A stretch of 64,000 nucleotides of DNA. Origin: Prochlorococcus marinus XMU1406. GTDB lineage: Bacteria; Cyanobacteriota; Cyanobacteriia; PCC-6307; Cyanobiaceae. This document shows, piece after piece, positions 32,143 to 38,373 of this stretch. Position 1 is the first letter of the stretch, and every line of letters begins with the position of its first letter. The stretch is taken from positions 248,001 through 312,000 of the forward strand of contig NZ_JAAORG010000003.1 of the NCBI RefSeq assembly GCF_017696055.1. The letters run 5' to 3'. Made by a program: the position numbers and the translations under genes. The notes under the pieces were generated by a model. The model did no database searches. It worked only from the letters and a program-made list of their open reading frames with translations, and was not told the DNA's origin.

Positions 32143-32298
32143 ATGGATAAAGAACATTTAATTGATTTAATATCTAATAGCATTATTTCTGAGATTAAAG
32201 ATCTCGAAATTAATCAGCAAAAACTGATTGCAAATAATTATTTAAATAATCTGAATTTAAATCAGCTTAGAATAATTTCAAAAGAATTTATTTTGTAA
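32143..32298 (+). CDS. Small helical protein, MDK-HLI family copy 2 (51 aa)
   Basis: MDKEHLIDLISNSIISEIK then LNNLNLNQLRIISKEFIL. Same length as the paralogue at 6995-7150 with both ends conserved. Soluble helical protein. It stands alone in an intergenic stretch ahead of the hli cluster B. Function unknown. Confidence 0.72.
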   Translation: MDKEHLIDLISNSIISEIKDLEINQQKLIANNYLNNLNLNQLRIISKEFIL

Positions 32299-32346
32299 TT
32301 TTTATTGAATATTTATTTAGATAAATGAGATTTTCTTAACTATCAA

Positions 32347-32562
32347 TTGAATTTCAATGAGTTAATGCCTTTTTACATGAATGATTCTGAAGAATTTAAA
32401 CCTAGCCTTAAACAAATAAATGAGGATATCAGACCTACATGGGAAGATATCAAAAAACAATCAGAAGTTTTAGTTAACAAACTTGGTTGTCCAAGATCAT
32501 TTGTAGGAGGGATGCTTCATGCAATAGCGAGCGACTTCTCTGATATGAAAACTTGGGAATAA
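32347..32562 (+). CDS. Conserved small protein (71 aa or 65 aa)
   Basis: TTG at 32347 or ATG at 32365 (MPFYMNDSEEFKPS). Continues IRPTWEDIKKQSEVLVNKLG and CPRSFVGGMLHAIAS, a compact helical protein. No function recognised. Downstream, 32620-32640 holds a short string resembling the start of the hli gene (ACCCCAGAAGCAGC). Confidence 0.6.
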   Translation: MNFNELMPFYMNDSEEFKPSLKQINEDIRPTWEDIKKQSEVLVNKLGCPRSFVGGMLHAIASDFSDMKTWE

Positions 32563-32730
32563 ATAAAAAACTTATTACTTACACCTCTAACTTTTACAAA
32601 TAAAAAATTTAGCAGAATATTTACCCCAGAAGCAGCTTGATAAAAATATCTACAGTAATTAAATTAATATACAGTTATGTTACAGATATGTATATGATAT
32701 CTCAAAAAAATAGAATTTTAAACTGATTTC

Positions 32731-32769
32731 TTTACATAAATTAATATTAGTGTTACATTAGTTAACATA
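32731..32769 (+). promoter_or_regulatory. hli promoter with HLR1-like repeat, copy B
   Basis: TTTACA (32731), 17 bases, TACATT (32754). GTTACATT-AG-TTAACATA (32752-32769) covers the -10; second half has one mismatch to HLR1. Same spacing as at 12568-12606. The ATG follows 15 bases later. Confidence 0.65.
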
Positions 32770-32784
32770 AATTACTTTATAAAA

Positions 32785-32892
32785 ATGACTCCTGAAGCAG
32801 AAAGATTTAACGGTTGGGCAGCAATGCTCGGTTTCGTTGCAGCTGTTGGCGCATATGTAACAACTGGCCAAATTATTCCTGGTTGGTTCTAA
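32785..32892 (+). CDS. hli: High-light-inducible protein, 35 aa form (copy B)
   Basis: Protein identical to 12620-12727 (MTPEAERFNGWAAMLGF ... TTGQIIPGW) with many silent codon differences, so the copies are old but protein-constrained, or homogenised by selection. Thylakoid chlorophyll-binding helix. Overlaps the next gene as TAATG. Confidence 0.92.
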   Translation: MTPEAERFNGWAAMLGFVAAVGAYVTTGQIIPGWF

Positions 32893-33026
32893 TGACAAAC
32901 ACAAAAACAGTTGAGAAGGAAAAGGTTATAGCTGAGAAGCTTAACGGCAGATTTGCAATGATGGGCTTTATTGCTCTTGTTGGTGCTTATCTAACAACAG
33001 GTCAAATTATTCCTGGCTTTGTTTAA
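32892..33026 (+). CDS. hli: High-light-inducible protein, 44 aa form (copy B)
   Basis: Start at the overlapping ATG 32892. TNTKTVEKEKVIAEKLNGR then FAMMGFIALVGAYLTTGQ and IIPGFV. Paralogue of 12727-12867. Its TAA overlaps the next start too, so three genes are translationally chained. Confidence 0.92.
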   Translation: MTNTKTVEKEKVIAEKLNGRFAMMGFIALVGAYLTTGQIIPGFV

Positions 33027-33208
33027 TGCTTGAGGCAGGAATTAACACTTGGATTAACACTATACTTTTTCCTTTTATGCCAGTCATAACAGTATTTATT
33101 GTTAGTGCATTAATGTTGAGTGATTTGCCATGGAATGATGATGATGATGATGATGATGGCGGTGGATTAATCTCCCCGATGTATAACTACCTTCCCCAAG
33201 GAGCTTAG
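33026..33208 (+). CDS. Asp-rich DGG-tail membrane protein in hli operon (60 aa)
   Basis: ATG overlaps the hli stop. Two hydrophobic stretches (ILFPFMPVITVFIVSALML), then SDLPWNDDDDDDDGGGLISP. Shares the acidic DGG-x-LI tail with 3510-3644 and 4783-4965. The operon position ties the family to light stress; the role is unknown. Confidence 0.75.
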   Translation: MLEAGINTWINTILFPFMPVITVFIVSALMLSDLPWNDDDDDDDGGGLISPMYNYLPQGA

Positions 33209-33220
33209 AGGACATGTATC

Positions 33221-33237
33221 AAAATGATTTTCATCTC
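33221..33237. promoter_or_regulatory. Weak Fur/Zur-like site
   Basis: AAAATGA-TTT-TCATCTC keeps the AATGA-N3-TCAT core seen at 31888. It lies about 65 bases ahead of the hli at 33304. Only one arm is well conserved. Confidence 0.25.
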
Positions 33238-33303
33238 ATCTTTATTTAAATCAGCCCTTCGCACTATAAAAACTTAATCACTTTTTTTAAAGAACAAAAA
33301 AAA

Positions 33304-33432
33304 ATGGAAAACTCAAAACCAACTTATTGGCAAAATGCTGAGAGAACTAATGGAAGAATGGCAATGATGGGCATATTCGCATTGGTAGTAAACTACGGTC
33401 TTTTTGGCTGGATTATCCCAGGTATTTTTTAA
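33304..33432 (+). CDS. hli: High-light-inducible protein, 42 aa form
   Basis: MENSKPTYWQNAERTNGRMA then MMGIFALVVNYGLFGWIIPG. The ERTNGRMAMMGIFA core is the Hlip chlorophyll site; the end differs from the TTGQ type of its neighbours. Followed after 1 base by a tiny membrane gene. No HLR1 is obvious in front. Confidence 0.9.
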   Translation: MENSKPTYWQNAERTNGRMAMMGIFALVVNYGLFGWIIPGIF

Positions 33433-33433
33433 A

Positions 33434-33523
33434 ATGAATATAGACATTTTCTTAATCTCCTTCTTTACATATCTATTAGTGCCAGTGGTAATGATAGCTA
33501 AAGGGAAAAAAGCAACTAATTAA
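33434..33523 (+). CDS. Membrane micropeptide after hli (29 aa)
   Basis: ATG 1 base after the hli stop. One helix (IDIFLISFFTYLLVPVVMIA) and a basic end KGKKATN. Layout like 16670-16813. Co-translation with the hli suggests a partner in the same membrane complex. Confidence 0.55.
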   Translation: MNIDIFLISFFTYLLVPVVMIAKGKKATN

Positions 33524-33527
33524 AAAA

Positions 33528-33707
33528 ATGAATTTAGGTATTCTTTTTCTCCTAGTTAATGCAACTGGATCAATAACTTTATCCGAATTGGATTGGATTG
33601 CAGATCATCAATCAGAATTTTCAAGGTTAGATATGGCACTAGTTTTAAAAATTGGTCGTCTTATGGATGAAGGAATAATAGAACTTGATTGTAAATTGCC
33701 AGCATAA
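33528..33707 (+). CDS. Small protein with winged-helix-like end (59 aa)
   Basis: ATG 4 bases after the previous stop. Hydrophobic start (LGILFLLVNATGSITLSELD), then WIADHQSEFSRLDMALVLKI and RLMDEGIIELDCKLPA. The second part looks like a short helix-turn-helix. Third gene of the hli-led transcript, ended by the terminator at 33733. Confidence 0.6.
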   Translation: MNLGILFLLVNATGSITLSELDWIADHQSEFSRLDMALVLKIGRLMDEGIIELDCKLPA

Positions 33708-33732
33708 ATTTTTAAAATTAAATCGTCATGAG

Positions 33733-33766
33733 AGCTTGCTTTTAGGGATATAAGCGAGCTTTTTTG
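33733..33766 (+). terminator. Rho-independent terminator
   Basis: AGCTTGCTT pairs with AAGCGAGCT (9 bp, one G-T) then six T. The flanking TCGTCATGAG(A)GCTTGC string recurs at 14076-14090. Confidence 0.8.
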
Positions 33767-33843
33767 TTTTCTATCTGTGATGAGTGTGTTCATAAAAAAA
33801 GTTAGAACGTGAATTATTAGCTATTAATAAATAAAGGAAATTA

Positions 33844-34002
33844 ATGAAGCTAAAAATCAATATAAATTTTTTAGAAAAATATTTAGCTTATTTAATAAAT
33901 GATATTGAATATAAGCAGATTACAAAAAAATTAAAAGAATATGATTTAATGGCGGACGTTGACGATCAAAGATTTCATCATTTTAGATCGACTATTAATT
34001 AA
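33844..34002 (+). CDS. Small helical protein (52 aa)
   Basis: ATG with AAAGGAA upstream. MKLKININFLEKYLAYLIND then YKQITKKLKEYDLMADVDDQ and a His-rich end FHHFRS. Soluble; no family. The following 240 bases hold only a 22-codon frame (34044). Confidence 0.5.
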   Translation: MKLKININFLEKYLAYLINDIEYKQITKKLKEYDLMADVDDQRFHHFRSTIN

Positions 34003-34245
34003 TAAAAAGTTCGCATAAGGTTCTAATAGAATTGTTGATAAAAATGAAACCTTTTCTAGGAATAGCAAAATGCATCACATGCACTTTTCTTAAGAGAGAG
34101 CACAAAGCCTAGTAATAGCTTTAATTTATAACCCCTATATGAACAGATAATCAATTCTGTGTGAACAGTAAGGTCGAGAATCAAGCTATAACTAGGATTT
34201 TATTTACCTCTAATAAATCAATGGTGACTATTAAAGTCCCCTATT

Positions 34246-34557
34246 TTATTCTGATTTTTCTTTAAATTCATTCGCGTTCAACTCTTCCGCTTTTACTTCT
34301 TCTTTTACTTCTTCTTCTTTTACTTCTTCTTCTTTTACTTCTTCTTCTTTTACTTCTTCTTCTTTTACTTCAACTACTTTTACCTTTGGCTCTTCTGTTT
34401 TAACTTCAATTATTTCTGATGCTATAGATTCAAACTTTCCTTTAATAAAATTTACTATGAAAATTAATATTGGAACATGAGCTAGACCACCTATTATGAC
34501 TTTAGTTTCTGAATAATACATTTGTAAGTTAATGAGAGAGCCGTAATATTTAAGCAT
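34246..34557 (-). CDS. Membrane-anchored protein with KEEEV repeats (103 aa)
   Basis: Probably starts at MYYSETKVIIGG (about 34521). One helix (LAHVPILIFIVNFIKG), then a Glu/Lys-rich tail with five tandem V-KEEE units encoded by a 15-base DNA repeat (about 34295-34370). The tail would be an extended charged coil facing the cytoplasm. Repeat number is likely to vary between strains. Confidence 0.6.
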   Translation of the reverse strand: MLKYYGSLINLQMYYSETKVIIGGLAHVPILIFIVNFIKGKFESIASEIIEVKTEEPKVKVVEVKEEEVKEEEVKEEEVKEEEVKEEVKAEELNANEFKEKSE

Positions 34558-34712
34558 AAATTTAATTTGTTAATTACTTATATTAAGTTGTTATTAGGGG
34601 AAATAATTGATTGACACTCGATCTAACCTCGACCCTACTTTTTTAGATAAAGTACCTATATATTCTTATTGATTTAAAAGTTATTATTTTTGCAAATAAC
34701 AGGATTAAAAAA

Positions 34713-34835
34713 ATGATGAAACTTGCGATCATTTTCTTACCAATTGTCTTTGCACTTATATGGGCTCTGTTTATTGGGTTAAGAATAAATAGAGTAGAAA
34801 CTAGAGATGGAAAGAGAAAATTAGTTAATTATTAA
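34713..34835 (+). CDS. Single-pass small protein (40 aa)
   Basis: ATG start. MKLAIIFLPIVFALIWALF helix then IGLRINRVETRDGKRKLVNY basic tail. Preceded 100 bases upstream by ATTGACACTCGATCTA, similar to the string before 22170. Function unknown. Confidence 0.55.
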   Translation: MMKLAIIFLPIVFALIWALFIGLRINRVETRDGKRKLVNY

Positions 34836-34872
34836 AGGATTTTCCTCAGATAACAATCTTATTTTTATCTAG

Positions 34873-35007
34873 TTATTTGAAATCTTCTTCGATTTGACTT
34901 TCACCCTCTCTTCTCCAATAGTCCTCATATTTTAAATTTCTTTTTTGATAATCTAATGCGTTCATGTTCTTATCGAGTATGGCAAAAGGAGAATTAGTAA
35001 ATTTCAT
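34873..35007 (-). CDS. YW-HP-CD family, shortened member (44 aa)
   Basis: ATG with AGAGGTG upstream. MKFTNSPFAILDKNMNALDY, then YEDYWRREGESQIEEDFK. The YEDYWRRE block matches FEDYWKRE of 35320-35502, but the Cys-containing end is absent. A diverged paralogue located between that gene's module and its neighbour. Confidence 0.6.
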   Translation of the reverse strand: MKFTNSPFAILDKNMNALDYQKRNLKYEDYWRREGESQIEEDFK

Positions 35008-35066
35008 GGCATAACACCTCTAAAAAAAAATAGTTTATTAAATATCTAATAGATATGAGATTTTAT

Positions 35067-35168
35067 TTATCTCAAGTAACTAGATCCTCTATAAGTAAGC
35101 TTTATTGTTTTCTCTTCTTGGCTCTTGCAATATACGAAAGATTTGCCGTTAAAATACATGTTTACCAT
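35067..35168 (-). CDS. 33-aa LTYRG microprotein, copy 2 (riboswitch-controlled)
   Basis: ATG at 35168, AGGAG 7 bases upstream. MVNMYFNGKSFVYC ... IKLTYRGSSYLR. Same length as 19950-20051 with conservative changes. Codon differences are spread over the frame, so it is under protein-level constraint. The opposite-strand frame (35055-35279) is a shadow. Confidence 0.75.
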   Translation of the reverse strand: MVNMYFNGKSFVYCKSQEEKTIKLTYRGSSYLR

Positions 35169-35247
35169 GATGCAGCTCCTGGTCTTGATCAAGTCCCCGT
35201 CCTATGGCTTGATTCGTACTGCGGTCTATCTAATAGTAGATCGGACG
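35169..35247 (-). promoter_or_regulatory. Structured 5' leader, riboswitch candidate, copy 2
   Basis: CGTCC (35247-35243), stem TCTA/TAGA, hairpin ATCAAG (35213-35208)/CTTGAT (35193-35188) with GGACG (35202-35198) in its loop, Shine-Dalgarno at 35180-35176. All distances equal copy 1. The hairpin's closing pair differs from copy 1 on both sides (A-T for C-G). Confidence 0.65.
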
Positions 35248-35251
35248 ATTT

Positions 35252-35301
35252 GGTAGTATTTACTACACTTTATTTATAGAGTATTTATACTCAGTTGTCA
35301 A
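35252..35301 (-). promoter_or_regulatory. Promoter with NtcA palindrome, copy 2
   Basis: TTGACA (35301-35296), 17 bases, TATAAA (35278-35273), NtcA-type TGTA-N8-TACC (35267-35252) over the expected +1. Spacer holds GAGTA/TACTC. Geometry is identical to copy 1. Confidence 0.7.
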
Positions 35302-35319
35302 CCCTTAAGATTAAAATTC

Positions 35320-35502
35320 TCAGTCGCAATAGACTAAACAATGCTGATTAGTTGGATGTTCTCTACATTCCCTCTTCCAATAGTCTTCAAATAAATGGTT
35401 ATCTCTATCAAGATTTCTTGTTATTTCTTCCATTCTGTTTCCAGCATAATTAAATGCTTTTAGGTATCTTGGAAGGATTGTGAATTGATTGAATAGTTTC
35501 AT
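35320..35502 (-). CDS. YW-HP-CD family microprotein (60 aa)
   Basis: ATG with a strong AGGAGG 6 bases upstream. MKLFNQFTILPRYLKAFNYA, a helical middle, then FEDYWKRECREHPTNQHC and an end in YCD. The best-preserved member of the family (others 22966, 23321, 34873). Its upstream region is the inverted 125-bp block at 35560-35684. Three Cys in the tail suggest a disulfide or metal site. Function unknown. Confidence 0.72.
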   Translation of the reverse strand: MKLFNQFTILPRYLKAFNYAGNRMEEITRNLDRDNHLFEDYWKRECREHPTNQHCLVYCD

Positions 35503-35559
35503 TTAGACCTCCTAGATCTATACTTATATTGTCCTCTTATAGCCTTGAAATTTATAGGT

Positions 35560-35684
35560 CGGTTTGAGGAACTATTAGGTACGGGAAGAGGTATATATTT
35601 TGAATCAAAAAATACTAAAGCAGTCCTAAAATTAATACATGGTTGTCATGAGGCAGTTGCAGGGATACAACTGAAGCCAACCAT
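35560..35684 (-). repeat. Duplicated 125-bp upstream block, copy 2 (inverted)
   Basis: Minus strand: ATGGTTG (35684-35678)/CAACCAT (35645-35639) enclose CAGTTG/CAACTG, a nested two-stem element of 46 bases with CTCATGA in the joint. Then come ATACCTCTTCCCGTACC and GTTCCTCAAACCG. Exactly as long as 27886-28010. Ends 58 bases upstream of the 35502 start. Confidence 0.7.
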
Positions 35685-35917
35685 AAATTATTAGAGATCA
35701 ATTCAAGATTTAAAACACACTCATTATTTAAAAAGAAATCTTCTCCACTTTAGATAAAACTAAAATAAATCAGGATTTGAAAACAATGTAATCATAGATA
35801 CCAACAGGTATTTAGCTAATTGATTATATATTTAACACACGAGTTAACCCGTTCCAATTTGTTGACTCTGAGGTTTTACCGTTGATTCCTTATCTTCTGA
35901 AAGTTGTTCCTTGCAGC

Positions 35918-35951
35918 TTTAGATTAAAAAACGGTCTTTATTTAATCTAAA
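35918..35951. repeat. 11-bp inverted repeat at a start codon
   Basis: TTTAGATTAAA and TTTAATCTAAA, 12-base loop, ending 2 bases before the ATG at 35954. Could be a terminator for upstream transcripts or block ribosome access. Confidence 0.5.
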
Positions 35952-35953
35952 CC

Positions 35954-36091
35954 ATGCAAAAGAAAATCGTAAAAAAATATGCTGAATTAATGCATCAGGC
36001 GCAACAAGCTACTGGAAGAAAAGAAGCAGTTGGACTAATACATAAAGCAGCAAAGTTGAAAACTAAATTTGATAATTACGAGATGATGTGA
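35954..36091 (+). CDS. Small basic helical protein (45 aa)
   Basis: ATG directly after the inverted repeat; no Shine-Dalgarno. KKYAELMHQAQQATGRKEAV then LIHKAAKLKTKFDNYE: Ala/Lys/Gln-rich helices. Looks like a small helical hairpin. Function unknown. Confidence 0.55.
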   Translation: MQKKIVKKYAELMHQAQQATGRKEAVGLIHKAAKLKTKFDNYEMM

Positions 36092-36121
36092 TCATCTACA
36101 AAGCAATTTTCCCAAATAAGA

Positions 36122-36487
36122 ATGTCATTCTTAAATAAATTCTCGATTAAAGATATCATTCTCTCAAGCAAAGAGGCATATCAAAAGGAACTCAAGAACA
36201 ACGGTGTGGGTTCACAAATAGGAAGGTCATTATTTAATAAATTTTCGATTAAAGATATCATTCTCTCAAGCAAAGAGGCATATCAAAAAGAACTCAAGAA
36301 CAACGGTGTGGGTTCACAAATAGGAAGGTCATTATTTAATAAATTTTCGATTAAAGATATCATTCTCTCAAGCAAAGAGGCATATCAAAAAGAACTCAAG
36401 AACAACGGTGTGGGTTCACAAATAGGTAAGTCATTATTTAATAAATTCTCGATTAAAGATTTTTCCTTCAATATTTCCAACAGATAA
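36122..36487 (+). CDS. Protein of 34-residue tandem repeats (121 aa)
   Basis: Three full units and a partial fourth of LFNKFSIKDIILSSKEAYQK plus ELKNNGVGSQIGRS. The units are nearly identical at DNA level. Each unit is an amphipathic helix followed by a Gly-rich linker. No family recognised; it resembles a leader-like or scaffold protein. Starts 30 bases after the previous gene. Confidence 0.6.
   Translation: MSFLNKFSIKDIILSSKEAYQKELKNNGVGSQIGRSLFNKFSIKDIILSSKEAYQKELKNNGVGSQIGRSLFNKFSIKDIILSSKEAYQKELKNNGVGSQIGKSLFNKFSIKDFSFNISNR
36125..36463 (+). repeat. 102-bp tandem repeat, about 3.3 units
   Basis: Units at 36125-36226, 36227-36328, 36329-36430 and a 33-base partial unit. Only a handful of substitutions separate them, so expansion was recent and stays in frame (102 = 3 x 34). 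Confidence 0.85.
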
Positions 36488-36499
36488 GCGTAATTTATA

Positions 36500-36536
36500 A
36501 AGGGGTACCGTCATGATATATAGAGGGAAGGGGTAC
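36500..36536 (+). promoter_or_regulatory. Direct repeat AAGGGGTAC upstream of the EVE gene
   Basis: AAGGGGTAC occurs at 36500-36508 and 36528-36536, 28 bases apart (close to three helical turns). It is followed at 36542 by the 29-base string shared with the remnant at 29024. Possible operator pair. Confidence 0.4.
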
Positions 36537-36629
36537 ACTTTCCTAAATAGAAACTTTGATGGATAATAAATTCATATTCAAAGAAGTTACCCAAACTTTA
36601 CTCAAACCCTATATATTCGCCGAGATCCT

Positions 36630-37094
36630 ATGGTACAACAGGAACCTAGCTACTGGCTAATGAAAAGTGAACCTGATGCTTACAGCATAGATACTTTAAA
36701 AAATGACAATGTAACTTTATGGGACGGAATAAGAAATTATCAGGCTCGAAATTTTATGAGAAAAATGAATAAAGGAGATAAAGTTTTTTTCTATCATTCG
36801 AATTGTAAGCCCCCAGGTATTGTGGGACTTATGGAGGTAATAGATTTAAATATTGTTGATCCCACTCAATTTGATCAAGATTCAAAATATTTTGATCCAA
36901 AATCGAAACCTGATAATCCTAGATGGGATTGTGTAAAAGTAAAATACTTATCTAAGTCAAATAAGATTTTAAGTTTACCTGAATTAAAGATTTTATTTAA
37001 TGAGGACGAGTTGTTAGTTGTAAAAAAAGGAAATAGGTTATCAATATTACCTGTCAGGAATGATATTGCGAAAATACTACTAGAAAAAATATAA
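36630..37094 (+). CDS. EVE-domain protein
   Basis: 154 aa, ATG start. YWLMKSEPDAYSIDTL, LWDGIRNYQARNFMRKM, DKVFFYHSNCKPPGIVG and DNPRWDCVKVKYL are the blocks of the EVE (PUA/YTH-like) fold. EVE domains bind modified bases in RNA or DNA; the aromatic cage is present. A truncated duplicate of its 5' region lies at 29024-29158. Confidence 0.9.
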   Translation: MVQQEPSYWLMKSEPDAYSIDTLKNDNVTLWDGIRNYQARNFMRKMNKGDKVFFYHSNCKPPGIVGLMEVIDLNIVDPTQFDQDSKYFDPKSKPDNPRWDCVKVKYLSKSNKILSLPELKILFNEDELLVVKKGNRLSILPVRNDIAKILLEKI

Positions 37095-37101
37095 AAAATA
37101 T

Positions 37102-37353
37102 TTAGTCCTTAAAATTCATTGAAAACATGTTTCCAATATAGAGTCTCGTTATATCCCTATTTTGAAATCCTTTTTGCATCAAAAACCCTGCAATAGCAGC
37201 TTGTAGTAACCTGTACTGATCCCAGTTAGGATGCTCCTCAACAAATTCTTTCATCGCCTTTTGAAGATTTTCTTGAAGTTCACATTTGAAACTTATTACT
37301 TCATCTTTATGATTTAAAACTTTTGAATTTTCGTTGTAATTTAACTCTTTCAT
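37102..37353 (-). CDS. DUF2811 protein
   Basis: 83 aa. VISFKCELQENLQKAMKEFV then EEHPNWDQYRLLQAAIAGFL and DITRLYIGNMF are the DUF2811 signature, a cyanobacteria-specific small protein of unknown function. The ATG sits ahead of an 18-residue polar leader. Convergent with the EVE gene. Confidence 0.88.
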   Translation of the reverse strand: MKELNYNENSKVLNHKDEVISFKCELQENLQKAMKEFVEEHPNWDQYRLLQAAIAGFLMQKGFQNRDITRLYIGNMFSMNFKD

Positions 37354-37665
37354 CTTGAAAAAACTTGTTGAAATTTAACCTACACGATGTAGTTTTCTCC
37401 AAAATTACTAAATCGTCAACAAACATTATTAAGAAACAGTCTCAGTTTATAGAATAATGAGAATCCAGTCATAAAGGGGGGGGGGCATGAAAATTAATTT
37501 TGTAAAATTAAATCTTACTCAAATATAAAGATTTATATAAAATCAGAAGTTTTCCACAAGCTTTAGATCAACAGATATTTTTAAAAAAAATATTGTGGAA
37601 ATGTTGTGAAAAAATTTTTTTTTGAGGGGGAAATATTTTCTAAAATTTCCAATTTTATTTATCTT
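37354..37665. other. Spacer with a 10-G tract
   Basis: No credible frame. 37476-37485 is ten consecutive G, extreme for so AT-rich a sequence, followed at once by CATGAAAATT. Several A/T runs (37585-37640) follow. Homopolymeric G tracts are slippage-prone. Confidence 0.5.
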
Positions 37666-38037
37666 TTAATCCATTGATTCCCACATTTTTTTTATTTCAT
37701 AAAATAAATTTTGTGCTATTGGTATCGGCCAATACATTTCAAAGGATCTAGTTTGGTCTTGACTCTCAAAAACAAACCTTAAACTCCATTCATTCTTTTT
37801 CCCTTCTAACTCAATATACCAAGGTAGTTTTTCTAACTCTAAAGTAATATATTCTTCATCCATTAGTTCATCCTTGATAACTAATAGTTGTTCATTAATT
37901 TTTAAGAGTAGTAGATAAAGTGAATAGAATTCATTCTTTTGTAACTCGATTGACCAGTTATCAACACCAATCAAAAAACAAAATTTGCCTTTTTTAGAAT
38001 CTCTAAGTAATCTCCATCCTTTTTGGTCTTTTACCAA
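37666..38037 (-). CDS. DUF1818 protein
   Basis: 123 aa, TTG start (adjacent to the rpoZ stop, 2-base gap). GWRLLRDSKKGKFCFLIGVD and WSIELQKNEFYSLYLLL, then WSLRFVFESQDQTRSFEMYW match DUF1818. Commonly found downstream of rpoZ in cyanobacteria; function unassigned. Confidence 0.88.
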   Translation of the reverse strand: MVKDQKGWRLLRDSKKGKFCFLIGVDNWSIELQKNEFYSLYLLLLKINEQLLVIKDELMDEEYITLELEKLPWYIELEGKKNEWSLRFVFESQDQTRSFEMYWPIPIAQNLFYEIKKMWESMD

Positions 38038-38039
38038 AA

Positions 38040-38276
38040 TTAGCCTGGCAGTAAATCTGGTTGATCTTGTTCATCGCTTAGTTCAATAATTGACCTTTGA
38101 ACGGGTTTTATTGTTGACTCGTCTAATAAGCCATCAAAATCATCAAAACGTCTTTGTTTTGCTCTGAAAGCAATTTTCACTGTAGTTAAGTATCTATTAG
38201 TTGATTTTCTTATTAAGCTCTCACCTCTCTTTGCAAGATCATTAGAATCAATTCCTGAATTATTTGATATGTTCAT
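38040..38276 (-). CDS. rpoZ: RNA polymerase omega subunit
   Basis: 78 aa, cyanobacterial type. [20 protein letters not shown] then [16 protein letters not shown] are the omega helices; the acidic tail [14 protein letters not shown] is usual. Aids assembly of the beta' subunit. Operon with the DUF1818 gene; divergent from the Hsp70-like gene. Confidence 0.9.
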   Translation of the reverse strand: MNISNNSGIDSNDLAKRGESLIRKSTNRYLTTVKIAFRAKQRRFDDFDGLLDESTIKPVQRSIIELSDEQDQPDLLPG

Positions 38277-38373
38277 TAAAAAAAATTTTTGATATACAAT
38301 GTATCTTACAGTTTATTCGACCGTTTCAAAACATAAATTACAAAAAGAACTTAATTGCTTCAAATAATTTCAT

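Noticed and set aside
32620-32640. Possible hli start remnant
   Set aside because: Only about 14 bases resemble the hli start; too short to call a pseudogene.
35055-35279. 74-codon forward frame
   Set aside because: It is the antisense reading of the riboswitch module; the minus-strand gene is conserved in both copies.
19950-35301. Composite transposon or insertion sequence flanked by the duplicated modules
   Set aside because: The two modules are direct repeats, but no transposase or target duplication is present; the internal content is ordinary island genes.
36125-36463. CRISPR-like array
   Set aside because: The 102-bp units are adjacent without spacers and form one coding frame.
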